Shown here one piece after another: positions 34,788 to 43,395 of a stretch of 64,000 nucleotides of DNA; within the stretch, counting starts at the first letter, position 1; every line of letters starts with the position of its first letter. The notes beneath the pieces were generated by a model, which was not told the origin of the DNA, did no database searches, and worked only from the letters and a program-made list of their open reading frames with translations. The translations under genes and the position numbers were made by a program. Origin of the DNA: Rhodopirellula bahusiensis (GTDB taxonomy: Bacteria > Planctomycetota > Planctomycetia > Pirellulales > Pirellulaceae); assembly GCF_002727185.1 (NCBI RefSeq), contig NZ_NIZW01000001.1:62001-126000 (forward strand), read 5' to 3'.

Positions 34788-36200
34788 ATGAATTCATTTC
34801 CCTCCATTCAGCGGCGCAGCTTTCTCAAACGCGGCACCTACAGCGTCGGCATGGCCGCGCTGGGATCGATGCTCGCACGCGAAAGCCAAGCCAGCCAAAC
34901 CCATTCGCCTCAGCCGCACTTTCCCGGCACCGCGAAAACGGTCATTCACCTTTGCATGGCTGGCGGCCCCAGCCACATGGAATCGCTGGACCCGAAACCA
35001 GAACTGGACAAGATCAACGACCAGCCGTTCCCGGCGTCGATGACCGACGGACAACAGTTGGCCCAGCTTCAAGGTTCGAAGTTGATCGCTCGCGGTTCGT
35101 TTTGCAAATTCAAGAAGTGGGGCCAGTCCGGTCTCGAAATCAGCGAACTGTTTCCGAACATCGGATCGGTCGCGGATGATCTGTGCATCATTCGCTCGAT
35201 GCACACCGAGCAAATCAACCACGACCCCGCTCACGCGTTCATGAACACGGGCTCGATCCAAAAAGGACGCCCGAGCATGGGTTCGTGGCTCCTGTATGGT
35301 TTGGGTGCCGAGACCGAATCGTTGCCGGGGTTCATCGTCTTCACCAGCCAAGGTCGCTACGGAGCCCAACCGGTTTCGGCACGTCAGTGGAAAGCAGGTT
35401 TTCTGCCCAGCCGTTTCCAAGGCGTTCAGTTTCAATCCAAAGGCGACGCGGTTCACTACGTTCGCCCGCCCGGCGGAATCACAGACACGACTCAGCGAGC
35501 CACTATCGAAGCGGTCAATGCCTTCAATCAAGACTTGCTGGCCGACCGTGGCGATTCCGAAATCGCAACTCGGATCAGCCAGTATGAAATGGCGTTCCGA
35601 ATGCAAACTTCGGTGCCGGAATTGGCCGACATGTCGGACGAATCGCAGGAAACATTGAACCTGTATGGCGTCACCAAACCGGGCGACGGATCGTTCGCAA
35701 GCAACTGCTTGATGGCTCGACGATTGGCCGAACGCGGCGTTCGATTCATCCAGCTTTACCATCGTGCGTGGGATCACCACAGCAACCTGGAGGCTGGGAT
35801 GAAGGACAGCGCGAAAGCGGTCGACCAAGCCTCGGCGGCATTGATTCAAGACCTCAAGCGTCGCGGGATGCTGGATGACACCTTGGTCATTTGGGGCGGC
35901 GAGTTTGGCCGCACACCAATGAAACAAGGCTCGGGACGCGACCACCACATCAACGCGTTTTCGTTGTGGATGGCGGGCGGCGGCGTCAAAGGCGGGATCT
36001 CGTACGGCAACTCCGATGAACTCGGTTATCGTTATTTGAAAGACGGCGAGGAAACCCACGTGCGTGATTTGCATGCGACGATGCTGCACACCTGCGGGCT
36101 CGATCACATGAAGTTGTCGGCCAAGTACCAAGGCCTCGACGTCAGGCTCACGGGAGTCGAACCGGCCCGCGTCTTGAAACCGATCCTCAAAAATGCTTGA
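34788..36200 (+). CDS. DUF1501 protein, Tat-exported
   Basis: The product is 470 residues with ATG and GGAG eight bases upstream. The N-terminus QRRSFLKRGTYSVGMAALGS is a twin-arginine (RRSFLK) export signal, so the protein is folded, probably with a cofactor or metal, before export. Conserved phrases are IHLCMAGGPSHMESLDPKPEL, MHTEQINHDPAHAFMNTGS, GKPSMGSW-like (RPSMGSWLLYGLG), FIQLYHRAWDHHSNLE and VIWGGEFGRTPM...GRDHH. These resemble the alkaline-phosphatase/sulfatase fold in layout, which is the known relation of the family. It is always paired with DUF1549/DUF1553 genes, as here. Confidence 0.95.
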   Translation: MNSFPSIQRRSFLKRGTYSVGMAALGSMLARESQASQTHSPQPHFPGTAKTVIHLCMAGGPSHMESLDPKPELDKINDQPFPASMTDGQQLAQLQGSKLIARGSFCKFKKWGQSGLEISELFPNIGSVADDLCIIRSMHTEQINHDPAHAFMNTGSIQKGRPSMGSWLLYGLGAETESLPGFIVFTSQGRYGAQPVSARQWKAGFLPSRFQGVQFQSKGDAVHYVRPPGGITDTTQRATIEAVNAFNQDLLADRGDSEIATRISQYEMAFRMQTSVPELADMSDESQETLNLYGVTKPGDGSFASNCLMARRLAERGVRFIQLYHRAWDHHSNLEAGMKDSAKAVDQASAALIQDLKRRGMLDDTLVIWGGEFGRTPMKQGSGRDHHINAFSLWMAGGGVKGGISYGNSDELGYRYLKDGEETHVRDLHATMLHTCGLDHMKLSAKYQGLDVRLTGVEPARVLKPILKNA

Positions 36201-37164
36201 TCGGAAACGCCCCAATTGCAGCAAGCGACCATCGCGACAACGCATGCGATCCCTCGCGTTGGTTTTGGCAAGCATAGTCATCGCCCACGCTGGATCGGTG
36301 CTGGCCGACGACGGCAACGCATTGTTTGATCAGATGCTGAAAGATGGCATTCCGCTGACCGACGACAGCGTCGCTCCCCTCCCCGCACCAACGTTCCTGA
36401 GCTCATCCGGTGAACCGGTCGTGACAAAGGAAGTCGAAAGCCAACTGCAGAAATTGTCGCGAGCAGGAGGCATCCAACGTTTCGTCCGCGACTCGGCGGT
36501 CGCTCCGATCGCCATCGACATGGATTCGATTTCGAATTCCGACGACCAGCGTATCGGGCACCTGCTGGACGTCACCTTCGTCGTGCATGCATCGATTGAT
36601 TTGGTGCAAGATTCCGACGCGTTGAATTCTTTGCTGGGCGTCCGCAAGACCGACGATGAGCAAGACGACGTCGGTGCCGCGAACCAAGTCAGCGAAGAAG
36701 AACTCACAAAGCTTGGGATCAGCCCGGATGGCGAAACCTCATCTTTCGGCAGGGTGAGTTTTCCGTTGCTGGACCGAGTCATGGTCGAGGGGGTGATCCA
36801 CGCGGAAACGCATCGTCGCCTCGAAGGCGACTCAGGTGATTTTGTGACCGTCGCTTGGCATTTGGATCCACGGTTTGAAAACTCGTGGAGCCCGATCGAG
36901 CGAAATGATTTGGGCAAAGAAGTCACCGGCGACTCGAAACCATATCAGGGACTCGGCGGAGTGATCACAGCCACACGATTGCCAGCCGAGATCGCGGGTG
37001 AGGATGCAGACGCAACCATCGTGCAAGCCAGACTGGTGGTGCACGAACCAGTGGATTGGTTCGGCGGCCGCAACCAACTGCGAAGCAAACTGCCACTGAT
37101 CATCCAAGACCGAGTGCGTGACCTAAGGAGGAAGCTCGCGGAAGTTCACGACGCGTCACGTTGA
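36193..37164 (+). CDS. Secreted protein of unknown function, third gene of the operon
   Basis: The product is 323 residues if translation starts at the ATG overlapping the DUF1501 stop by eight bases, which suggests coupling. An in-frame ATG at 36244 starts a clear signal peptide (MRSLALVLASIVIAHAG...ADDG) and is a fair alternative. The mature part has two probable domains: one containing LLDVTFVVHASIDLV, and one with VEGVIHAETHRRLEG and VTVAWHLDPRF. The end is VDWFGGRNQLRSKLPLIIQDRVRDL. No Cys pairs or catalytic motifs are apparent. Its partnership with the cytochrome and DUF1501 proteins is the only functional clue. Confidence 0.75.
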   Translation: MLDRKRPNCSKRPSRQRMRSLALVLASIVIAHAGSVLADDGNALFDQMLKDGIPLTDDSVAPLPAPTFLSSSGEPVVTKEVESQLQKLSRAGGIQRFVRDSAVAPIAIDMDSISNSDDQRIGHLLDVTFVVHASIDLVQDSDALNSLLGVRKTDDEQDDVGAANQVSEEELTKLGISPDGETSSFGRVSFPLLDRVMVEGVIHAETHRRLEGDSGDFVTVAWHLDPRFENSWSPIERNDLGKEVTGDSKPYQGLGGVITATRLPAEIAGEDADATIVQARLVVHEPVDWFGGRNQLRSKLPLIIQDRVRDLRRKLAEVHDASR

Positions 37165-37181
37165 GCGATCCTTCGCCCAAA

Positions 37182-37240
37182 GTAGCGGCAGGGCGCGAGC
37201 CCTCCGGTTCCTCACCGGGCGGCTCGCGCCGCACCGCTAA
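37182..37240 (+). repeat. Dispersed repeat D, copy 1
   Basis: About 59 bases starting GTAGCGGCAGGGCGCGAG and ending CGCTAAC; matched at 44968-45027 with three or four differences by eye. GGGCGCGAGCC and GGCTCGCGCC form an internal stem. It begins 18 bases after the unknown-protein stop. Confidence 0.85.
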
Positions 37241-37284
37241 CTGCGTAAGACCTTGCTAACGCTGCGGGATGTGATCGGGGCTCC

Positions 37285-37336
37285 GTAGGGCAGGTCATTA
37301 CCTGGCGCCCCAACCGATGCTTTGGAACAAAGCGAG
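37285..37336 (+). repeat. Dispersed repeat F, copy 1 (GTAGG hairpin plus tail)
   Basis: GTAGGGCAGGTCATTACCTGGC forms a stem (CAGGT/ACCTG); a further TGCTTTGGAACAAAGCGAG follows, in which GCTTTG and CAAAGC pair. The reverse-complement copy at 50158-50218 keeps both parts, so this is one composite unit. Confidence 0.75.
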
Positions 37337-37422
37337 TCGTCCGGCAACGAATCCAAAGTTCATTGTTGAACCGCCCGTGACCCCGCCGGCTTCAACCGTG
37401 CCTACAGGGAGTCCCGAGACAC

Positions 37423-39255
37423 TCACAAATACTTGGCCAGCTCATCGCCTCTGCTGGCTCTTGCATCAACCTTGGCGGTGACGTCGGCATCTTCCACGAG
37501 CGGCGGGGCGTGATGCGGTTTGACTCGCGCGTCGATGATCAGCGGTCCGCGACAGCCCCAGTGCTTGTCGACGACCTGCACATCAACACCGTCGACATCA
37601 ATCGCTGGGTTGCTGCGTGTAAACGTCAACCACAACCAATTGTTCAACGTTGCGGCGGCGAACTCAGAATCGTCACACAAGGTGATCAACGGCACGCTTT
37701 CTAGATTTGGCTGGTTTGCCAAGTGCTCAGTGAGACGTTGAACGTCTTCACGAGACGCGTCGCCGCTGTACTTGGGTCCTTCCACCGCGATCACGCCAGG
37801 CATCACCAACTTCGGTTCTGAAATGCCATCCGGCAGACTAAGACCAGATGGTATCTCCGTTGCGAGTTCTCGGATCGGCTGACCCGTCGCCGCGACGACG
37901 ACTTTGGAACCTTGATTCAATCCCGTGCCGCTGTAGTCCAGCGTGTCGATCGTCGTCTTGGTATGGAAATGCAAATCGCGACGCCAATCGACTCGGCGAA
38001 GGATGTGCTGCATGAAGTTGCCAATGTCATGGATCTTGATCGAATCATCTGGGTCGTCGGTGATCCACAGATACTTCGCCAGTGACAATTGCCCGTTGCC
38101 CAAAATCGCGTTGGCCTGAGTCAGCAACTCCTGCGGCTCTTTGGCTTTCAAGTACGGCATGTAACGTTCGCTGCCGATCGCCAACAACAACGGATGCACG
38201 CCGGCCGCATCGACCGCGTGAACCGCTTTCACGCCGGGGATCACCGTCGGGATAATTGGATCGGTCAGCTCATGAATCAGCTGGCCGAACGTTGTGTCTT
38301 CTTGAGGTGGCCGGCCGACGACGGTGAACGGCCAAATCGCATCTTTGCGATGCCAAACATGATCGACCTTCATGAACGGGAACGGGTGCTGCAACGAGTA
38401 GTAACCCAAGTGATCGCCAAACGGACCTTCCGGCATCGTCGCGGTTGGATCAACCGTCCCCACAATCGCGAAGTCCGCGTCGGCGTAAACCGGCGCGTGC
38501 GATCCGCGCATCATGCGAACACGTCGACCCGAAAGCGCACCGGCGAAAGTCAGCTCAGTCAGGCCTTCGGGCAGCGGCATCACCGCAGCCAGACTCATCG
38601 CCGGTGATCCACCAACCGTGATCGCGACCGGCAAGGATTCGTTGCGATCCATCGCTGCGCGATGATGTACTCCGATGCCGCGATGAATCTGATAGTGCAG
38701 CCCGACTTGGGTCTCGGGGTCATAGTCGTTCCCCGCGAGCTGAACGCGGTACATGCCCAAGTTGACTCGCATCAGATTCTCAGGAGCGGTCGGGTCCGCC
38801 GAGAGCACTTGTGGCAAGGTCACAAACGAACCGCCATCCATCGGCCACGACTTCAGGGCCGGCAACTCGCTCAGCCGGCACCGGTTGGCTTGAACCGGAC
38901 CGCTTCGAGTGAATCGCGGCAGCATTGTCAGCGCCGTCATCGGCACGCCCGCGTATCGCATCGGGCTTTTGGGCAATGCCGACGGATCGAGTTTGACCTC
39001 AATCAATCGACGCACACGCTCGAGCGTGTCGCGAAAAAGGTAACGGGCTTGGTCCAGCGACGCGAACAGATTCGACGCCATCGGGAATTGGCATCCACGA
39101 ACATTGGTGAACAAGATCGCCGGTCCACCTCGCAGATACACGCGACGTTGGATCTCGGCCATCTCCAGAGTTGGATCGACTTCGTCATCGACCGTGATCA
39201 GTCGACCTCCGGCGCGCAGATCCTCCACGACGTCTCGGGTGCTTCGATGTTTCAA
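37423..39255 (-). CDS. UbiD-family prenylated-FMN decarboxylase
   Basis: The product is about 610 residues if the TTG at 39255 is used; the next in-frame ATG is at residue 32 and would cut conserved N-terminal sequence (LITVDDEVDPTLEMAEIQRRVY). UbiD enzymes decarboxylate or carboxylate aromatic and unsaturated acids using prenylated FMN made by UbiX; no ubiX is seen nearby. Motifs include GPAILFTNVRGCQFPMASN, GIGVHHRAAMDR, FGDHLGYYS, IPTVIPGVKAVHAVDAAGVH and TDDPDDSIKIHD. The protein is longer than the about 490 residues of E. coli UbiD; the extra part is the C-terminal 110 residues with EGPKYSGDASREDVQRL. Quinone biosynthesis is possible but not shown. Confidence 0.85.
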   Translation of the reverse strand: MKHRSTRDVVEDLRAGGRLITVDDEVDPTLEMAEIQRRVYLRGGPAILFTNVRGCQFPMASNLFASLDQARYLFRDTLERVRRLIEVKLDPSALPKSPMRYAGVPMTALTMLPRFTRSGPVQANRCRLSELPALKSWPMDGGSFVTLPQVLSADPTAPENLMRVNLGMYRVQLAGNDYDPETQVGLHYQIHRGIGVHHRAAMDRNESLPVAITVGGSPAMSLAAVMPLPEGLTELTFAGALSGRRVRMMRGSHAPVYADADFAIVGTVDPTATMPEGPFGDHLGYYSLQHPFPFMKVDHVWHRKDAIWPFTVVGRPPQEDTTFGQLIHELTDPIIPTVIPGVKAVHAVDAAGVHPLLLAIGSERYMPYLKAKEPQELLTQANAILGNGQLSLAKYLWITDDPDDSIKIHDIGNFMQHILRRVDWRRDLHFHTKTTIDTLDYSGTGLNQGSKVVVAATGQPIRELATEIPSGLSLPDGISEPKLVMPGVIAVEGPKYSGDASREDVQRLTEHLANQPNLESVPLITLCDDSEFAAATLNNWLWLTFTRSNPAIDVDGVDVQVVDKHWGCRGPLIIDARVKPHHAPPLVEDADVTAKVDARASRGDELAKYL

Positions 39256-39360
39256 CGCGAAAACTTTCAGACGAGAACCAGGAATCCGATCGATTGACCG
39301 CCAAGCCAGACGAGTTCACAACGGGTCGGCGAGCGAGATTCTTCGATCGAATTCAACCGA

Positions 39361-39627
39361 TCATTTGAATTCGTCTTCGAACGCGGCAAAGTCGTCGCCG
39401 CCCTCGGCCGCGAATTCTCCACCGCCGAAGTCATCGCCTTCACCAGGAACGGCTTCGAATGCGTCGCCTTCGACGACCTCGATGTCTTCGCCGTCCGCCA
39501 TCATCTCTTCCTCACCGGCGGGCACAACCGCGGCGGCAGGTCGAGGCTTGCGGTTTTTGAATCCGACCACGATCACTGCCAGAATCATCGTGAGCAAGAA
39601 AACGACCCAGCAAATGAAATAGATCAT
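39361..39627 (-). CDS. Small single-span membrane protein with acidic tail
   Basis: The product is 88 residues from the ATG at 39627. Residues 1-22 are one membrane helix (MIYFICWVVFLLTMILAVIVV); KNRKPRP follows as a basic stop-transfer on the inside. The rest is strongly acidic and Gly-rich (EEEMMADGEDIEVVEGD, FGGGEFAAEGGDDFAAFEDEFK), probably disordered and cytoplasmic. The function is unknown. It lies between the UbiD gene and the BBP7 gene on the same strand, with gaps over 100 bases. Confidence 0.65.
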   Translation of the reverse strand: MIYFICWVVFLLTMILAVIVVGFKNRKPRPAAAVVPAGEEEMMADGEDIEVVEGDAFEAVPGEGDDFGGGEFAAEGGDDFAAFEDEFK

Positions 39628-39817
39628 GGGAGACAGGTCAGCCGCAAAAAGTGGGGATCGTGGAGCGAATTGAGAAAGTTGCCCCACATCCTAATTACCA
39701 CCGGTCATGTCGGCAAATTTGGCTCCAGCAATTGCTCGGAGCCCCGTTTCCCGCGTCATTCCGTGAACGATCCGCCGGATCATCGATCCTGCCTCGGACC
39801 CCAGGTTGGGGTTCCGA

Positions 39818-41596
39818 TCAGTGGATGTAGCTCAGGCCGAAGTGGATGCCCTGCACGTAGAAAGTGCTATCTCGCATCGCCGGCGATGGCAGAACATTGT
39901 TGGTGTCGTTGATCCTTCGATCAAAGATGCCCGAGACCTGGATGGCGTCGGTCATGGCCATCAGGTGGTAGCCGATCGTGACGTCAAAGTTGCTGAATCG
40001 GTGCCAACCCAAGTTGACGTCCAACTCAGGAACCCAGCCGAACGTGTCGCTGGTGAAGGTGCCTTCGTTGGTGTCCGGGTCGACAAACAAACCGCCATCC
40101 TGAGGTGTGTCAGGCGGTCCAACCGTCGTGCTGCCCTGACGATCCGCCGTGCGTCGAACGTTCCCGAACGCGGCCTTGGCCAACCAATTGAAACTCCAGC
40201 AGCCTTCACGGTAGCGACCGGCCAAACCGAACTGGGCTCCGTGAAATTCGTTGGTCGCTTCGAAGGAATCACGAATCGAGATGTAGTTGCCCGCATCGGT
40301 TCCTTCGGTCAGCGTTGAGCTGGACGAAATGTTCAAACCCTCGGACAATCGCATGTATTGGTACCCATACAGCACGTCGAACGTGGTGCCCAAACCGCCT
40401 CGCCAGAATTGACGAACCGAAATGTCACCGCCGTACAGTTCGCTGTAGGCATCCACACCGACGGCACCAAAGCGACCATTGATCGCGGGGTCCGCGGGAG
40501 CGTTGGGGAACACGACCACATTGGAATCTTCCGCGTCAGTTGCGACGTTGAAAAACGGAATCGCGAGGACGTCGAAGGTTCGTTGGTCGGCACCGAAGCT
40601 GTATTTTTCATCGCCAGCGACCCAGCCTCGAAAGACAAGGCTGCGGCATTGATGGTTGTCCAACCACAGGCCCAGCGTCAAACGTCCGCCAACCGTGGAG
40701 TCTTTCAAAACAGAATCGTTGCCGGCCAGAACCGTGCCGGTGTCCAGCGACCCGGTGTCCGGTGCCGTGTCGGTTGTGACCAAGGGTGGCAATCGATCGC
40801 CTTTGCGGAACATGATCATCAGCTCGGCCGAACCAAACCAACGATTCGGGTCGACACAGATCGCGCCGCAGGGACCGCTGGAGGGTCCGCACATCCCGTC
40901 GCATCCGCCATAGCCGCAACTGTCGCAACCATACGAATCCAGTCCGCAACCAGGACCTTCCAGCCCACAGCCGACGTCGAAACCACAACCACATCCTTCG
41001 ATTCCGCAGCCGGGACCTTCCATGCCACATCCGGGCCCCTGGAAGCTGGTTGGCGTGCTCGAACCGATGATGGTCTCACCCACAAAAGTCGGCTGTTCCA
41101 TCATCGTGACGGTGCCGGAAGTCTTTCGCAGCACACGTCCGCGATGGCTCGATCCGGTGGACTGAATGATTCGAGCCCCTCCCATCAAAGCGCCATTGGC
41201 ACTTGAGTTGGGATGAACCGACATGGCTGAAACCGGCCGGACGATTTGGGCGTTGGATGGTTGCGAGTTTGCCCCCGCGACTTCGCCGAGTGCTCGCAAT
41301 TGCAAACCGCCGGGCGCGTCCACGACCTGCAGGCCGTCACCTTCCGCGTCGGAGGCGACTTCCATGTCGTCGTAGATGACTTCGTCGATCTGAATGCGGC
41401 TGAGCTGAGGCGAGTCGTCGGGATACAGTTCCCAATCGCCGGTCGTTTCAGCGGCACTTCCGGGTGCTTGATACGTTCCGCGGTCCGGTTTTTTGACACG
41501 GACCTGAGCCGCCAATGGCGAGCACGCCAGGCATGTCACGAGGACGACACAGCTTTTCGCAAACCGGGGAAGTCGGCGCCAGATCAAAGAGTTCAT
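39818..41596 (-). CDS. BBP7-family outer-membrane beta-barrel protein
   Basis: The product is 592 residues. The signal peptide ends near SPLAAQV. A Gly/Cys repeat region at about 190-250 reads GPGC(G/x)MEGPGCGIEG...CGYGGCDGMCG, with at least 15 Cys, and is probably exposed. The barrel domain begins at RWFGSAELMIMFRKGD and contains alternating strand phrases (GRLTLGLWLDNHQC, FWRGGLGTTFDVLYGYQYMRLS, EFHGAQFGLAGRYREGCWSF, FDVTIGYHLMAMTDAI), ending in IHFGLSYIH. This matches the planctomycete BBP7 family (PF07585), whose members are numerous and of unknown transport role. The divergent amidase gene shares its upstream region. Confidence 0.88.
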   Translation of the reverse strand: MNSLIWRRLPRFAKSCVVLVTCLACSPLAAQVRVKKPDRGTYQAPGSAAETTGDWELYPDDSPQLSRIQIDEVIYDDMEVASDAEGDGLQVVDAPGGLQLRALGEVAGANSQPSNAQIVRPVSAMSVHPNSSANGALMGGARIIQSTGSSHRGRVLRKTSGTVTMMEQPTFVGETIIGSSTPTSFQGPGCGMEGPGCGIEGCGCGFDVGCGLEGPGCGLDSYGCDSCGYGGCDGMCGPSSGPCGAICVDPNRWFGSAELMIMFRKGDRLPPLVTTDTAPDTGSLDTGTVLAGNDSVLKDSTVGGRLTLGLWLDNHQCRSLVFRGWVAGDEKYSFGADQRTFDVLAIPFFNVATDAEDSNVVVFPNAPADPAINGRFGAVGVDAYSELYGGDISVRQFWRGGLGTTFDVLYGYQYMRLSEGLNISSSSTLTEGTDAGNYISIRDSFEATNEFHGAQFGLAGRYREGCWSFNWLAKAAFGNVRRTADRQGSTTVGPPDTPQDGGLFVDPDTNEGTFTSDTFGWVPELDVNLGWHRFSNFDVTIGYHLMAMTDAIQVSGIFDRRINDTNNVLPSPAMRDSTFYVQGIHFGLSYIH

Positions 41597-41933
41597 GGGG
41601 TGTTTCGCTTGGATTCAATCGTCGGGGGTTGTCGAATCGAAGTGGCCGGCCGGCTCGGAGCGTGCTACTTGCACGTCTCGTCGCGCAACACCGGGTGCCA
41701 CGTGAACTGGTATCGGATGCGACGATCGTGACGGTTGAGCCGTTTTGGCAAACTTTGACGGTTAGGCCACAACTGCGGCCGATCCGCAGTTTCACGCGAG
41801 CAACTTTTCACCGAACAACCCCCGTTCATTCCAGCGAAAAACGCCCCGTCTCCGCTCGACGATTTTGCTACCATGAATTCGCGGACCTCGCGTCCGCCCT
41901 CTTCACGCCCATTCACTGCCGGAGTCCACCGAT
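41597..41933. other. Divergent intergenic region
   Basis: Upstream region of the BBP7 gene (minus) and the Ntn amidase gene (plus). No repeat, RNA gene or clear promoter pair is seen; GGAG at 41920-41923 serves the amidase start. Confidence 0.5.
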
Positions 41934-43079
41934 ATGTGTTCGCGTCAAAAATGCCGTTCGGTCAATCAGTTTCAATCGCTCGCCGAATTGGGATTGATCG
42001 CCGTGGTCGCGGCGATGGGTCTTTTGACCGTCTCGGTCCAGCCCGCGTCCGCGTGCACCGTGATGCGAATGACGATTCACGGCCAATTGGTCATCGCTCG
42101 CAATCATGATTGGCCGTTCGGCGAAGCGATGGTTATCACCAATCATCGCGGCATCGAAAAGACGTCGCTGGCGCCCATCAAACCTGCCACCTGGGTTTCG
42201 AAATACGGCAGCGTTTCGTTTTGCCAATTCGGCCGAGAAATTCCATTTGCTGGGATGAACGAGAAGGGCCTGACGGTCGATTTGCTTCGTTTGCCGCAAA
42301 CGACGTTTCCCGATCCTGTCGACGTGGAAGCGGACCCAAAGCTCACCGCGGTCAACGCGATTCAATGGGTTCAGTACCAACTCGACACCGCTGAAACCGT
42401 CGCGGAGGTGGTCGACAGTCTCTCAACCGTCGTGCCGATCCCAATGCTTCCGATGGTCGAAACCGTTCATTACTTCGTCACCGATGCGACAGGCGATGTC
42501 GCTGTGGTCGAATTCCTCGATGGCAAAGCGGTGGTGCGTCACGGCGACGACTATCGCTTGGACGATGGAAAACCAAAGACTCACGCGTGCGTGCTGGCGA
42601 ATTCATCTTGGCAAGATTCGCAAACCGAACAAATCAACGACGGAAGTCTGCTGCGCTACGGTCGCGGCGTTCGCTTGGTCGAGATGGCTGGCAACCTGGA
42701 CGGTGAGACGGTGCCCGTCGACTACGCCAACCGCTGTTTGCAGATGGTCGCTCAAGGCCGTCTGACTCAGTGGAACCTCGTCTATCTACCGGAGGAAAGG
42801 CGAATTCACTTTCGCACCCAGAACTCGCTGAAACAAAGATGGATCGACCTGGACGACTTGTCCTTTGGCTCTGAGCAGACTCCGCAAGCGATCGACATAG
42901 ATCAAAACATCGATGGCAACGTGGCGACTCACATGAAAGCGGTCACCGACGCGGACAACGAACGAATTGTGAACCATGCGTTTGACCATTTCATCCCAGC
43001 TGGTCTGCCCAGCCTGATGATCAAACAGCTCCTTTTGGATTACCCCAACAAGCTTCGCGTGCCTCAAACAGCACCCTGA
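41934..43079 (+). CDS. Secreted linear-amide C-N hydrolase (Ntn, choloylglycine hydrolase-like)
   Basis: The product is 381 residues, with GGAG nine bases before the ATG. The signal peptide ends in QPASA, and signal cleavage exposes Cys41 in ACTVMRM as the N-terminal nucleophile. The family then shows RNHDWPFG (Arg/Asp of the active site) and GMNEKGLTVDLLRLP, with a conserved Asn at NAIQWVQYQL. Penicillin V acylases and bile-salt hydrolases belong here; the natural substrate in a marine bacterium may be an acyl-homoserine lactone or other acyl amide, which is speculation. Export and self-activation by signal cleavage are the striking features. Confidence 0.87.
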   Translation: MCSRQKCRSVNQFQSLAELGLIAVVAAMGLLTVSVQPASACTVMRMTIHGQLVIARNHDWPFGEAMVITNHRGIEKTSLAPIKPATWVSKYGSVSFCQFGREIPFAGMNEKGLTVDLLRLPQTTFPDPVDVEADPKLTAVNAIQWVQYQLDTAETVAEVVDSLSTVVPIPMLPMVETVHYFVTDATGDVAVVEFLDGKAVVRHGDDYRLDDGKPKTHACVLANSSWQDSQTEQINDGSLLRYGRGVRLVEMAGNLDGETVPVDYANRCLQMVAQGRLTQWNLVYLPEERRIHFRTQNSLKQRWIDLDDLSFGSEQTPQAIDIDQNIDGNVATHMKAVTDADNERIVNHAFDHFIPAGLPSLMIKQLLLDYPNKLRVPQTAP

Positions 43080-43395
43080 AACTCAGTTTCGCATTAGGAA
43101 ACAAAGTTTCCTGAAAAATTCTTCAGACGGGGCGAAACCCCTCCTCAGTACCGGCCGTTTCTTTTATGAAGCTTAGCCCTACCTTAACAGGACCCGAAAG
43201 CGTCGCCCACGCACGCAATCTGGCAGCCGATTTCCGGTGATTTGATGCTCGATCTGGTTCATCAAACCTTCACTTTGAACGTCGGTGTTTCTTCACAGTC
43301 CTTTTCTACAGTCCCGCCCAAATCTTCAACGGCGGCTCATCAGCGAACTCGCTTCCCGTCGTTGCCCACCTCACAAATTTCGCTGGAAGTAACGA
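43080..43395. other. Intergenic region before the pseudopilin gene
   Basis: There is no gene. AGGAAAC/GTTTCCT at 43097-43113 forms a seven-base stem with a three-base loop after the amidase stop, without a clear T-run. The rest appears to be the leader of the DUF1559 gene. Confidence 0.5.

Noticed and set aside
34794-36317. Minus-strand frame of 507 residues opposite the DUF1501 gene
   Set aside because: The plus-strand DUF1501 protein has a Tat signal and family motifs; the reverse frame has neither a motif nor a ribosome site and exists because of GC-rich codon use.
39255-39255. ATG start for the UbiD gene
   Set aside because: The first in-frame ATG is 31 codons inside conserved sequence; TTG at 39255 is the best visible start, though its ribosome site is weak.
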